Source: Alloprevotella rava (lineage in GTDB: Bacteria; Bacteroidota; Bacteroidia; Bacteroidales; Bacteroidaceae). Taken from it: DNA of 42,237 nucleotides. The stretch lies in the NCBI RefSeq assembly GCF_014195585.1, contig NZ_JACICA010000016.1, positions 1-42,237 of the forward strand. The letters are read 5' to 3'. Below the pieces are notes generated by a model that was not told the DNA's origin, searched no databases, and saw only the letters and a program-made list of their open reading frames with translations. Below, in pieces: positions 25,928-35,500 of this stretch. The translations under genes were made by a program, and so were the position numbers. Within the stretch, counting starts at the first letter, position 1; each line of letters begins with the position of its first letter.

Positions 25928-27739
25928 ATGATGAGGTATATTTTCTTTGCTGTTTTTTCGCTGCTTCTATCTACCTTGATGTCTGCTCAATCCCTAGTCA
26001 TTAAGGCTCCATCTGTGGTTGATAGAAGTGAAAACTATTTTCGTGTGCAATTTGTAGTAGGAAGTTCTGATGTGAAAGATTTTCGTGGTCCTTCTTTTTC
26101 AGATTTTGAGGTTCTTTCAGGCCCTAATGTATCTACGTCCAATAGTATTCAAATGATAAATGGACGTACAACGTCCTCTTCTTCTACAACATATACATAT
26201 ATATTGTCACCACGCAAGAATGGAGTGTTTAAAATAGGCACTGCTTCTGTGACATTGAACGGACGCGTTCTTCATTCTCCCCCCTCTGTTCTTCGTGTGA
26301 AGGGAACAGCGAGTGCTGCAAATATGTCCTCCAAATATCAGCCTTCTTCTTCCGGCCAAAACGCTGTACAAAATGTGGGTTCAGCAGTAACTACTAAAGA
26401 CTTGTTTATAACTGTTACACCGAATCGTAAGCGAGTATTCGAGCAAGAGGCAATTTTATTAACTTACAAGATTTATTGTCGGCTAGGGGTAGGGCTCAGT
26501 AATATTATGCTAACGCGTAAACCAGACTTTAAAGGTTTAGTATCTCAAGAGATTCCTGTTAAAAGCATACAAATGAGTAATGAGTTGGTAGGGGGAAAAT
26601 CATATCGAGCAGGTGTAATCTATCAGTATGTTATTTTCCCACAAAAAACGGGAAAAGTGTCTATTCCGAGTCTTTCGTTTGATTGTGTTGTAGCGCAGCA
26701 AGAGCAATATTCTGAACTTTTGGATGCGTTCTTTGATAGTGGTATGGTAGGTGTGAAAGTAAGGCGTCAAGTTCTAGAAACAAATATCGAAGTCTTGCCT
26801 TTGCCTAAACCTAAACCTGCCAACTTTTGTGGTGGTGTAGGTCAGTTTAAGCTCACGAGTAGTTTGCAGACAAAAGTGCCAAGATCTAACGATGTGGCAA
26901 CTTACCGTTTGACGCTTCGTGGAACTGGAAATTTGAAACTTATTCCTGCTCCTGTTCTGACTTTTCCGACGGATTTTGACTCATACGATCCCAAAACGAC
27001 TTATCATACGACAGTAACATTTTCGGGAACAACTGGAGAGGTTTATTATGATTATACGTTTATTCCTCACAATGTAGGAAAATACGAAATACCCGCAGTC
27101 GATATGCAGGTATTTAATCCTGCGACCCAGCGTTATGAGACATTACATATAGATGCGCTCAAATTGAATGTAGAGAAAGGCGTTCGGTCTAAGGAAGAAG
27201 CTCAAGAGGAGCTGGCTCTTAGAAAGAGCGATATAAGCCCAATAATTGTAGGGCCTGTTTCTGCCTGCGATTTAGATAGTCCTTTTTGGGTTGGAAGTTG
27301 GTTTTTTTATATCTCCTCCTTATTGGTTCTGCTGTTGGGCTTTGCCGGAAATAAGTTTGCAGGGCGGTATATTTCTCAAGTCCGTGATATTTCAGGGCGT
27401 AAACGTGATAAAGCAGGTCGGGTGGCAGAACAGCGCCTGAAAGCTTTGGCTACAAAGCTTCAAGTTACAGATAGTTCAGTATTTTATGAAGAGTTTTCTC
27501 ACATACTTCAAGAATATGCAGATTCTAAGTTCCATATAGCGATAAGTGACTTTAACAAGAAAAGTATTCAGCTTTATCTTCACAAAGCAGGGATTGATGA
27601 GGCTGTCGTCGAGAGGTTTGTTGGAATTGTTTCGGAGTGCGAATATGCTCGCTTTGCTCCTTCTGGAGAATTGTCTCGTCAAGAGCTATTGAGTAAGGCT
27701 TTTGATGTATTAAATAAAATGGAAATAAAGAAAAGATGA
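25928..27739 (+). CDS. batD: BatD (oxygen-tolerance) protein
   Basis: BatD proteins belong to the Bacteroides aerotolerance (Bat) system in the inner membrane or periplasm; the molecular role is not settled. The 603-residue protein has a signal peptide (about 1-20, ending LMSAQ), a large periplasmic part made of beta-sandwich repeats (about 22-430), a membrane helix at about 455-478 (SWFFYISSLLVLLLGFAG) and a cytosolic helical tail (about 485-603). A duplicated M at 1-2 leaves the exact start open by one codon. batE follows after 7 bases. Confidence 0.88.
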   Translation: MMRYIFFAVFSLLLSTLMSAQSLVIKAPSVVDRSENYFRVQFVVGSSDVKDFRGPSFSDFEVLSGPNVSTSNSIQMINGRTTSSSSTTYTYILSPRKNGVFKIGTASVTLNGRVLHSPPSVLRVKGTASAANMSSKYQPSSSGQNAVQNVGSAVTTKDLFITVTPNRKRVFEQEAILLTYKIYCRLGVGLSNIMLTRKPDFKGLVSQEIPVKSIQMSNELVGGKSYRAGVIYQYVIFPQKTGKVSIPSLSFDCVVAQQEQYSELLDAFFDSGMVGVKVRRQVLETNIEVLPLPKPKPANFCGGVGQFKLTSSLQTKVPRSNDVATYRLTLRGTGNLKLIPAPVLTFPTDFDSYDPKTTYHTTVTFSGTTGEVYYDYTFIPHNVGKYEIPAVDMQVFNPATQRYETLHIDALKLNVEKGVRSKEEAQEELALRKSDISPIIVGPVSACDLDSPFWVGSWFFYISSLLVLLLGFAGNKFAGRYISQVRDISGRKRDKAGRVAEQRLKALATKLQVTDSSVFYEEFSHILQEYADSKFHIAISDFNKKSIQLYLHKAGIDEAVVERFVGIVSECEYARFAPSGELSRQELLSKAFDVLNKMEIKKR

Positions 27740-27746
27740 GAAGTTT

Positions 27747-28484
27747 ATGAAATCCCATTTCTATATATTGTTGTTTTGGTTATTGGGCTTTGTAGCTACT
27801 ATGGCGCAAAAGCAAACGGCAGATAGTCTTTATGCAGCAAAGAATTATGTGGAAGCTACGCGCATTTATGAAGCTGACTTGAAGAAAAGTCCCAATGTGG
27901 CAGAGTATAACAATTTAGGTAATGCCTATTATCGGCAAGATAATTTACCGCATGCTATTCTTAACTACCAACGCGCTTTGCGTTTGGAACCAGCTAATGC
28001 AGGTATACGTCATAGTTTGGAACTTAGTCAAATAAAATTACAAGATAAGTTTGATGCGCCTTCTGAAATGTTTTTTTTCGCACTGATTCGAAACATTCGT
28101 ACATCTCTCAATCCTGATGCTTGGGCTCTTTGGGGGCTTTCTTTTCTGTTTCTTGCATTTGTTGTTTTAGCGCTCTTTCGTTTTGTGAGAAGTGTGTGGA
28201 TGCAAAAAGTTTCTCTCTTCTCCCTTATCTTGGTTGCGATCCTAAGTTTGGCTAGCCTTACTTTTGCTTATCAACTGCGTTATCAATACTACAATAAGCA
28301 GTTGGGCGTTGTGATGAAAGATTGTGAACTTTTTGATGGTGCAGTAGCCTCGACTCGCAAGTTGCGGACATTGCATGAGGGAGTAACAGTGGAGGTTTCT
28401 TCAGAAAGTGGAATGTGGCTTCAAGTTATTTTGCCAGATGGAACAAGTGGCTGGTTAGAAAAAGCTGCTTTGGAAAAAGTTTGA
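27747..28484 (+). CDS. batE: BatE: TPR and SH3-domain membrane protein
   Basis: The 245 residues comprise a signal peptide or anchor (about 1-20, ending ATMAQ) and tetratricopeptide repeats (about 22-95, with AEYNNLGNAYYRQDNLPHAI). Two membrane helices follow (about 125-148 and 155-175), then a C-terminal bacterial SH3 domain (about 185-243, with LHEGVTVEV and GTSGWLEKAALE). This order is that of BatE. It is 7 bases after batD, and the next gene follows 24 bases later, so all three are probably one transcript. BatA, BatB and MoxR genes are not adjacent. Confidence 0.87.
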   Translation: MKSHFYILLFWLLGFVATMAQKQTADSLYAAKNYVEATRIYEADLKKSPNVAEYNNLGNAYYRQDNLPHAILNYQRALRLEPANAGIRHSLELSQIKLQDKFDAPSEMFFFALIRNIRTSLNPDAWALWGLSFLFLAFVVLALFRFVRSVWMQKVSLFSLILVAILSLASLTFAYQLRYQYYNKQLGVVMKDCELFDGAVASTRKLRTLHEGVTVEVSSESGMWLQVILPDGTSGWLEKAALEKV

Positions 28485-28508
28485 TAGAAAAATATTCTAT
28501 AAGATCTT

Positions 28509-29132
28509 ATGCAGTATCATTCCTTATTTCTCGATAGTTTAGCATCTGTATTGTCGCATCCTGCGTTGTGGCTACCATTGATGCTGCTCTTCGTGTATGT
28601 GTTGATACGCAATAATAATTTGCAAGAGCTGTTGCTGATATTCGTTCTGTTATTTGCTACTGTATTGTTGGCTAATCAAGGTATATATATACTTCAGAGT
28701 TATTTCTCTCCTAGCACACTATCAAAGACAGCGGTTATTCTTGCATTAAATTATCATCGGGAAGGAGTAGGACTTTTAGCCATTCTTATTCCAGCTGCGC
28801 CCGCCGTTGGAATCTTTCTAGCTTTCCTTGTGAGACATCGAAATTTAATGCTATGTCTTGCTGCATGGAGTCTTCTGAATAGTTGGACACGGTTGTATTT
28901 GTCGATAGTAAGTCCGTTAGAATGGGGGAGTGAATTTATTGGTGAGCTTCTTTTAGGCAGTTTGATGTATATACTTTTCTTGAAATTGCACAAACGTATC
29001 AATTCATCACATTTAGTAAGAATTCATGCCGTTAGAACTCTTACTGGTTATTCAGAGGCTGATGTTCGTTTGATTGTTTTAGGCCACGCTCTGACATTTT
29101 TGCTCATAGCATTCCTTGCCTTTCTTTCGTAG
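28509..29132 (+). CDS. PAP2-like membrane protein lacking the catalytic residues
   Basis: A 207-residue protein with five or six membrane helices. Its fourth to fifth helix region (SWTRLYLSIVSPLEWGSEFIG, read around Arg128) lines up with PAP2 phosphatase motif 3, which is S-R-x5-H-x3-D. Here the Arg is kept but the His is Val134 and the Asp is Glu138. The PSGH motif position holds LIPAAPAV (about 93-100), and no K-x6-R-P is seen. A lipid phosphatase fold without activity is the best guess; a diverged unrelated membrane protein is possible. It closes the batD-batE transcript. Confidence 0.6.
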   Translation: MQYHSLFLDSLASVLSHPALWLPLMLLFVYVLIRNNNLQELLLIFVLLFATVLLANQGIYILQSYFSPSTLSKTAVILALNYHREGVGLLAILIPAAPAVGIFLAFLVRHRNLMLCLAAWSLLNSWTRLYLSIVSPLEWGSEFIGELLLGSLMYILFLKLHKRINSSHLVRIHAVRTLTGYSEADVRLIVLGHALTFLLIAFLAFLS

Positions 29133-29146
29133 GAATCTCTAGATTC

Positions 29147-29177
29147 TTTGTTTTTCCTTATTTTTGCTCTATCTTTG
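29147..29177 (+). promoter_or_regulatory. Promoter of udk
   Basis: TTTG (29147-29150), 19 bases, then TATCTTTG (29170-29177): an exact consensus match, 57 bases before the ATG. Confidence 0.75.
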
Positions 29178-29234
29178 CATTAACCTATTTTAAATAGGAG
29201 TAAACAACGGAAATAAAGCAAATAGATCTTTACG

Positions 29235-29861
29235 ATGATTGTTATAGGTATTGCAGGCGGAACTGGTTCTGGAAAAACAACGGTAGTGCGCAAGATAATG
29301 GAACAACTACCAGCTAATCAAGTGTCCATAATCCCACAAGATTCTTATTATAAGCGTGCTCCTGAGGGCGTAGCCCTTTCAGAATTGCGCAAGATGAACT
29401 ATGATCATCCCGATGCTTTTGATTGGGATTTGTTGGAGCAGCAAATCAAAGAATTAAAGGAGGGGAGAGCAATAGAGCAACCCACTTATAGTGTTCCAAT
29501 CTGTGATCGTTTACCTGAAACTATACATGTAGAGCCGACCAATGTTATTATTATAGAAGGTATCATGGCTTTGTATCGCAAAGAGATGCGCGACATGATG
29601 GATTTGCGCATATATGTAGATGCAGATTCCGATGAACGCCTCATTAGAGTTATAGAACGTGATGTGGTTGAGCGTGGACGCACGGCCCGAGTAGTGATGG
29701 ACCGCTATTTAAAAGTGCTTAAGCCTATGCATCGTGAGTTTATTGAGCCCACTAAAGAATTTGCTCACCTCATTATTCCCCAAGGAGGTGAAAACGTTCG
29801 TGCCGTAGAAATCATGAAAGTTTATATTGAAAAGATTTTGCGTGAACAAGCAAAAAAATAA
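29235..29861 (+). CDS. udk: Uridine kinase
   Basis: Phosphorylates uridine and cytidine to UMP and CMP in pyrimidine salvage. The 208 residues show the P-loop GGTGSGKTT (about 8-16), the substrate motif YYKR then NYDHPDAFDW (about 55-64), VIIIEGIMAL (Walker B-like) and an Arg-rich lid (RVIERDVVERGRTA). Length matches the family. It is monocistronic, with an exact consensus promoter and a strong terminator. Confidence 0.95.
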   Translation: MIVIGIAGGTGSGKTTVVRKIMEQLPANQVSIIPQDSYYKRAPEGVALSELRKMNYDHPDAFDWDLLEQQIKELKEGRAIEQPTYSVPICDRLPETIHVEPTNVIIIEGIMALYRKEMRDMMDLRIYVDADSDERLIRVIERDVVERGRTARVVMDRYLKVLKPMHREFIEPTKEFAHLIIPQGGENVRAVEIMKVYIEKILREQAKK

Positions 29862-29886
29862 ACTGCAGATTGGCAGAAATTCCTAT

Positions 29887-29921
29887 CCGCAATATCTATA
29901 AGCAGATATTGCGGTTTTTTT
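29887..29921 (+). terminator. Intrinsic terminator of udk
   Basis: CCGCAATATCT (29887-29897) pairs perfectly with AGATATTGCGG (29904-29914), followed by seven T's. Confidence 0.9.
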
Positions 29922-30190
29922 ATTTGTCAGAGTTATTTTTCTATCTGCTCTTTTATAATCTCTATAAGTCATTTGTTAAATTCGCTTTACTAGGTTGTTT
30001 TACAGTCTTTTATCGCTGTTGAAAATACAATAAGGATGTTGGCCGACAGAATAAGGATATCAGCTGATATCCTTATTGTATTTGCAAATTTAATAAGGAT
30101 ATTTTTGATGCTCTTAGAGATAAAAACGAGAGCGATTTTCTTTGTTTACTCAGCTGCAAAGATGCTACTCTATAGATTTTAGAAAACAAT
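29922..30190. other. Intergenic region between convergent terminators
   Basis: The 398 bases between udk and the LpxA-like gene hold two terminators and, between them, an AT-rich stretch with the palindromic repeat cluster at about 30028-30112. No ORF or known RNA is visible. Confidence 0.6.
30028..30112. repeat. AATAAGGAT palindromic repeat cluster, complete copy
   Basis: AATAAGGAT occurs three times direct (starting near 30029, 30050 and 30102) and once inverted. At 30050-30077 two arms of AATAAGGATATCAG form a perfect 28-bp palindrome centred on CAGCTG. Just before it, TGTTGGCCGACA (30038-30049) is a near-palindrome. 30049-30083 is shared with 21015-21049. Confidence 0.8.
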
Positions 30191-30229
30191 AAAAAAGACA
30201 CGGAAAGTTCTTTACTTTCGTGTCTTTTT
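30191..30229 (-). terminator. Terminator after the LpxA-like gene, possibly bidirectional
   Basis: GACAC-G-GAAAGT (30197-30208) pairs with ACTTTC-GTGTC (30214-30224) with one bulged G, flanked by A's on one side and T's on the other, so it can act on both strands. Confidence 0.75.
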
Positions 30230-30259
30230 ATGTGTCTTATATTGTGAGTTTAAGTGTTA

Positions 30260-31057
30260 TTATTCTTCTTCTTTGATTCGTCTCACAATGCCCCGTTCTG
30301 AGCCTTTGATGAAATTGACGATATTGTCAATTTCTTTGCTCTGTGGAATCTGCTGTCCAACACGGATGAGGGCATCTTCAAGAGAAAAGTTGCCCATATA
30401 TATGAGACGATAGGTATTGGAAATATGGCGAAGAATTTTTTCACTGAGACCCACATATTGTGAGAGAATGTCAGCATTTACCCCGTGGTATGTCGCAGGA
30501 TTTCCACCAAGAATGATATAGGGTGGAATGTCCTTCCTTGTACGGCAGCCGTTTTGTACAAGGCTGTACCGACCTACACGGACTTTATGTTGTAGGATAA
30601 CTGCCGATGAAAGGATGACATGGTCTTCTATTAAGCAATCTCCGGAAATCTGCGAATGAATTCCAACAACGCAGTGATTACCTATTTGTACATCATGGCA
30701 GATGTGCACGCCATCCATGATGAAGTTTTCATCACCAATGGTTGTAGCATGGTCTGCATCTAGAGATCCAGATATTACTACATTTTCGCGAATGGTATTG
30801 CCGTTGCCAATAACTATGCGACTGTCTCCTCCCTTGTAGCGGAAACTCTGTGGTTCTGCTCCTACTACTGCATTTTCAAAGATGCGATTGTCAGAACCGA
30901 TAGTAGTACGTGGGAGGATTGATACATGAGCGTGAATGTCGCAGTTGTTGCCAATGACGACATTCTCACCAATTACTGCAAAAGGTCCTACTTTGATGTT
31001 CTCGCCTAGTTGTACCGAAGCAGCAATAGAGGCAAGTGGGCTAATTTGATTTGCCAT
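30260..31057 (-). CDS. lpxA: LpxA-like acyl-ACP--UDP-GlcNAc O-acyltransferase, divergent
   Basis: LpxA performs the first step of lipid A synthesis, adding a hydroxyacyl chain to UDP-GlcNAc. The 265 residues form a left-handed beta-helix of hexapeptide repeats (about 6-185) plus an LpxA-type helical C-terminus (about 195-260). The catalytic base is kept (His121 in GVHICHD, with His118). Other usual features differ: the R-G-T stretch after IRENV is SGS, the His before the second loop is Asp140, and the H-Q-F motif is QHK (156-158). It follows the efflux TolC gene by 22 bases. It may be an LpxA paralogue with another substrate. Confidence 0.75.
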   Translation of the reverse strand: MANQISPLASIAASVQLGENIKVGPFAVIGENVVIGNNCDIHAHVSILPRTTIGSDNRIFENAVVGAEPQSFRYKGGDSRIVIGNGNTIRENVVISGSLDADHATTIGDENFIMDGVHICHDVQIGNHCVVGIHSQISGDCLIEDHVILSSAVILQHKVRVGRYSLVQNGCRTRKDIPPYIILGGNPATYHGVNADILSQYVGLSEKILRHISNTYRLIYMGNFSLEDALIRVGQQIPQSKEIDNIVNFIKGSERGIVRRIKEEE

Positions 31058-31079
31058 AAGTTAGAGGTTAAATAAAGGT

Positions 31080-32465
31080 TTAGTCGCGGCCACCGCCGAG
31101 TGCTTGATAGAGGCTGATGACGGCTTGGACTTTATCGAGTTTTGCACTAATGAGATTCAGCTGAGCTTGAAGAAGGCTTTGTTGAGCAGTAAGTGTTTCA
31201 AGATAAGATACAGAATTGTCGTTCTTGAAAATGAAATCGGTGGTTTCAACACTCTTCGTGAGTTCTTTTACTAGTTCCTTATTGCCGTCAACGCGGAGCT
31301 TTGCCGCATTATAGTTGTCGATAGCTTCGTTCACTTCGTTTCCCGCATCAAGAAGTTTTTGCTCAAAACTGAGTGTGGCACTTTCTTGTTGAGCTTTAGC
31401 AATGTCAAGATTTGCACGAAGTTTTCCTTGTGCAAAGAGCGGCTGAACAAGAGAAGCTACAGCAGACGCTAGTATTTTCCCTGGGTTCACAATGCCCAAG
31501 CCTCCACTATTTGTCCAAGATGCTGCACCAGAAAGTGTGATTTTCGGATAGAAAGCACCACGCGCACCAAGAACTCCGTAGAAGGCATACGCCATTTGAA
31601 GTTCTGCACTTCTCACATCTGGTCTATTGGAGAGCAACTGCATAGGAATACCTGCAGAAAGTGTCGAAGGAAGTTTGACGTCTTCCAATACTCCACGCTC
31701 TATGGTGTATGGAGATTCATGAAGAAGCGCACAGAGAGAATTCTCTACTTTCTGAATACTTGCTTGCATTGTGGGAATGGTTGTAAGAATAGAAAGTCGG
31801 TTGGCTTTTGCTTGTGAGACAGCAGAGCTATTAGTGAGTCCTGCCTTAAACATCGTTTCCATTGCTGCTACATTTTTATCCCAAAGTTCTGCTGTAGCTT
31901 TGGTTGTTGCAAGTTGGGCATCGAGCATCTCAAGGGTGTAATAGAGATTGGCAACAGAAGCAATAATTGCTGTGCGTGTGGCCTGTTTGGCAGCACGCGT
32001 TTGCATCAAGCTCTTTTCGCTCTGTTTCTTAGCATTGCGCAATGTGCCAAAAGCATCAATTTGCCAGCTGGCTTGTACAGGAACGCTGTAAGTCTTTGTT
32101 GCCTTACTAAAGTCCCAGCTTGTAATTGTGCCTTGAGGGGATAGACTTACGCTAGGAAGAAAAGCCAAACGACTAATCTTTAATCCAGCTTCAGCTTGAC
32201 GAATGGTTAAGTCAGCCTGGCGTAAGTTTGTGTTATTGGTAATAGCCTTCTCTATGAGATTTTGAAGGCGTGAATCAACAAACACCTCGCGCCATGGCAT
32301 ATTCCCAAAGTTTGTAGTATCGGCATCAGTAATGTTCTCTAGCTTGGAAGAATCTCTATAGATATTATTAGGTATCTTCACATCTGTTGGACGTTGATAA
32401 TTCTTATAGAGACCGCAAGACGAGAGGGTAGCACTTGCTATGATTACAAAAAGAAATTTCTTCAT
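31080..32465 (-). CDS. TolC-family outer-membrane efflux lipoprotein (OprM/NodT type)
   Basis: The outer-membrane channel of a tripartite efflux pump. I use the ATG at 32465 (461 residues), which starts a lipoprotein signal (KKFLFVIIASATLSSC); the longer frame to 32627 overlaps the pump gene and adds no signal. Two TolC-type OEP repeats are visible at about 55-250 and 255-455, with long alpha-helical heptads (QADLTIRQAEAGLKISRLAF; NAAKLRVDGNKELVKEL). It follows the RND gene by 58 bases and precedes the LpxA-like gene by 22, all one operon. Confidence 0.92.
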   Translation of the reverse strand: MKKFLFVIIASATLSSCGLYKNYQRPTDVKIPNNIYRDSSKLENITDADTTNFGNMPWREVFVDSRLQNLIEKAITNNTNLRQADLTIRQAEAGLKISRLAFLPSVSLSPQGTITSWDFSKATKTYSVPVQASWQIDAFGTLRNAKKQSEKSLMQTRAAKQATRTAIIASVANLYYTLEMLDAQLATTKATAELWDKNVAAMETMFKAGLTNSSAVSQAKANRLSILTTIPTMQASIQKVENSLCALLHESPYTIERGVLEDVKLPSTLSAGIPMQLLSNRPDVRSAELQMAYAFYGVLGARGAFYPKITLSGAASWTNSGGLGIVNPGKILASAVASLVQPLFAQGKLRANLDIAKAQQESATLSFEQKLLDAGNEVNEAIDNYNAAKLRVDGNKELVKELTKSVETTDFIFKNDNSVSYLETLTAQQSLLQAQLNLISAKLDKVQAVISLYQALGGGRD

Positions 32466-32523
32466 AATTTTTATCTTGGAAAGAAGCTCTGTAGGGAATT
32501 TATCCCAACTGGCTTCATAGAGA

Positions 32524-35500
32524 TTATTTTTTTGTGTACTGCTCAATGTCTGCTTCTGCATCGCTATTGTCAATATCCTCCCAAACCATGGGTTTAAAAC
32601 GCTCTTGAATGGACTGGAAAATGACAAATAAGGATGGTACGAAGAAAATTTGGCAAATAACGCCTACTAACATACCTCCGACAGCTGTTGTACCGAGAGA
32701 TCTATTTCCGTGAGCACCAACACCGAAGTTGAACATCAAAGGTAAGAGTCCGACGATCATAGCTAAGGATGTCATCAAGATCGGGCGTAAACGTGCCCCA
32801 GCACCGAGAACGGCAGCCCAAGTAATACTCATTCCCATTTTGCGGCGTTCGATGGCAAACTCTACAATAAGAATTGCATTCTTTGCTAGAAGTCCCATTA
32901 ACATGATCAACGCAATCTGTACATATATGTTGTTAGATGCATTATCGAAGATTGGAAGAATCTGGTTTATACCACCCATTATCCACAAGAATAGGAATGA
33001 ACCGGCAAGTCCGAAAGGAACAGAAAGCAGTACCGCCCAAGGAAGGATGTAGCTTTCATACTGTGCAGCAAGAAGGAGGTAGATGAAGAGCAAACAGAGG
33101 ATAAATACATAGATTGTAGTATTCGACTGGCTATTCTGTTCGCGAGTCATACCAGAATATTCGTAGCTATAGCCTGCTGGGAGATTCTGAGCTGCTGTTT
33201 CCTCAATGGCTTTCATAGCCTGTCCAGAAGTGTAGCCACTAGCCGGTGAACCGTTGACGGAAATAGATGTGTACATATTAAAACGGTTGATATTATCAGG
33301 ACCGTAAACACGCTTGATGGACATGAATTGCGTGATAGGGGCCATTACACTACCATTGCGCACCATGATATTTTTCAAGCTCTCCGTATTGATTCGCTTG
33401 TCACCTTCAGCCTGTATCATAACACGATACAGTTTACCGAAACGGTTGAAGTTGGAGGAGTAAAGACCACCAATATAGCCCTGCAGCGTTGTGAGGATAT
33501 CGCTAGGTGTTAAGCCTGCTTTCAAACATTGTGCAGGATCAATATCAATAAGATATTGTGGGAAATTAGGACTAAAGGTCGTCTGTGCTTGTTGAATCTC
33601 GGGACGTTCTTGCAACTTTGCAATAAAATCTTGCGTTACCTTGAAGAACTTGTTCAAGTCATCACCTGTTCGATCTTGGAGGGAGAAAGTGAAACCATTT
33701 GTGGTACCATACCCCATAATCATAGGTGGCTGGAAGAACAGCACTTTTGCATCCTTGATAACATCGCGTGAGCGAAGCAAGAATTGAATGGCTAAAATCT
33801 GTGAATTTTCCCTCATGGAACGTTCCGACCATGGTTTAAGCTTGATAATAATAGACCCATAGCTCGCACCTTGTCCACCAGTCATGCCATAGCCAGAAAT
33901 GAGTGTATGACTTTGTACTGCTGGGCATGCTGCAACAATGCTATCAACCTGAGCTAATATTTTGTCTGTGCGATCTTGAGATGTTCCTGGAGGTAGAGAG
34001 ATAGAGCCCATGATGGTACCAGTGTCCTCAGATGGTATCATATCATCTGGTGTGACTTTCATGAGGAACGTAAGTCCTGCAATACCTATGATTACGGCCG
34101 AAATAGCAATGATTGGATGGCGGCATATCTTCACAACCGAGTTCTTATATTTGCCGAGGATTCGGTCGTACGACGTATTAAAAGCAGTATGAAATTTGTC
34201 TATGAAACTCATCTTTTTCTCTTTTCCATCCTTGTCGTGTGCCTTCAAGAAGATGGCGCATAGGGCAGGTGATAGTGTCAGCGCATTTAGCGCAGAGAAG
34301 AATATGGAGATTGCCATTGTTAGACCGAATTGGCGATAGAATGTTCCTGATGTTCCACTGATAAAGCTCACCGGAATAAATACGGCCATCATGATGAGCG
34401 TGATGCTGACAAGGGCACCGCCCAACTCGCGCATGGCATCAATGGAGGCCTTCTTTGTTGAAGAGTAACCTTGGTCTAACTTGGAATGGACACCTTCTAC
34501 AACAATAATCGCATCGTCGACCACAATAGCAATGGCTAGGACGAGAGCGTTCAATGTAAGTAGGTTGATAGAGAATCCTAAGAGATTCATGCCGAAGAAG
34601 GCACCAATCAGACTGACAGGGATAGCAATAGCTGGGATAAGCGTAGAACGCATATCTTGCAAGAAAATATAGACAACTAAGAATACCAAGATAAAGGCTT
34701 CAAGTAAAGTCTTGATAACTTCTTCTACAGAAGCAAAAAGGAAGTCGTTTACATTTTGTGCTTGTACAAACTGCATTCCGCTAGGAAGAGAGGCAGATTG
34801 GGTATCAAGGAATTTAGTGATATTGCTGACAGTTTCTGTTGCATTTGTTCCTGAGAGCTGGAAGACAATACATGTGACGGATTTATGGCCATTTACCTTA
34901 CCGCCAAAGCTATAGCTACTGCTACCTAATTCTATTTTTGCAACATCTTTCAAGCGGAGAACTTCTCCGTCTGGTAATGCTTTGATGACAATATCGCCAA
35001 ACTCTGTTTCAGTCGAAAGACGTCCTTTCCAAGTAAGCGTATACTGGTAGGTTTGATTTTCTCTTTCACCTAACGTGCCAGGAGCAGCTTCAATATTCTG
35101 AGTCGCTAAGGCTGCAGTGACATCAGAAGGCATGAGGTGATACTCTGCCATTTTAGCAGGATCTAGCCAGATACGCATGGAGTAGTCCGCTCCCATAACC
35201 ATAGCTTCGCCCACACCTTTAATACGCTGAATCTGCGGGACAACATTGATCTTTGCATAGTTGTCAAGGAACTCTTGCGAGTATTTATCTTCCATGTCAA
35301 CGAGAGAGAAGACAACTAGCATAGAGCTCTGACGTTTTTGAGTAATGACACCGACACGCGTTACTTCTGCAGGGAGAAGACCTTGCGCCATGCTTACACG
35401 GTTCTGCACATTGATGGCAGCCATATCAGCATCAGTTCCTTGTTTGAAAGTAATGGAGATATTTGCCTGACCAGTATTTGTTGCAGTGGATGTCATATAG

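Noticed and set aside
32466-32627. 54-residue N-terminal extension of the TolC protein, overlapping the RND gene
   Set aside because: A clear lipoprotein signal starts at 32465, and the extension is a shadow of the RND coding end.
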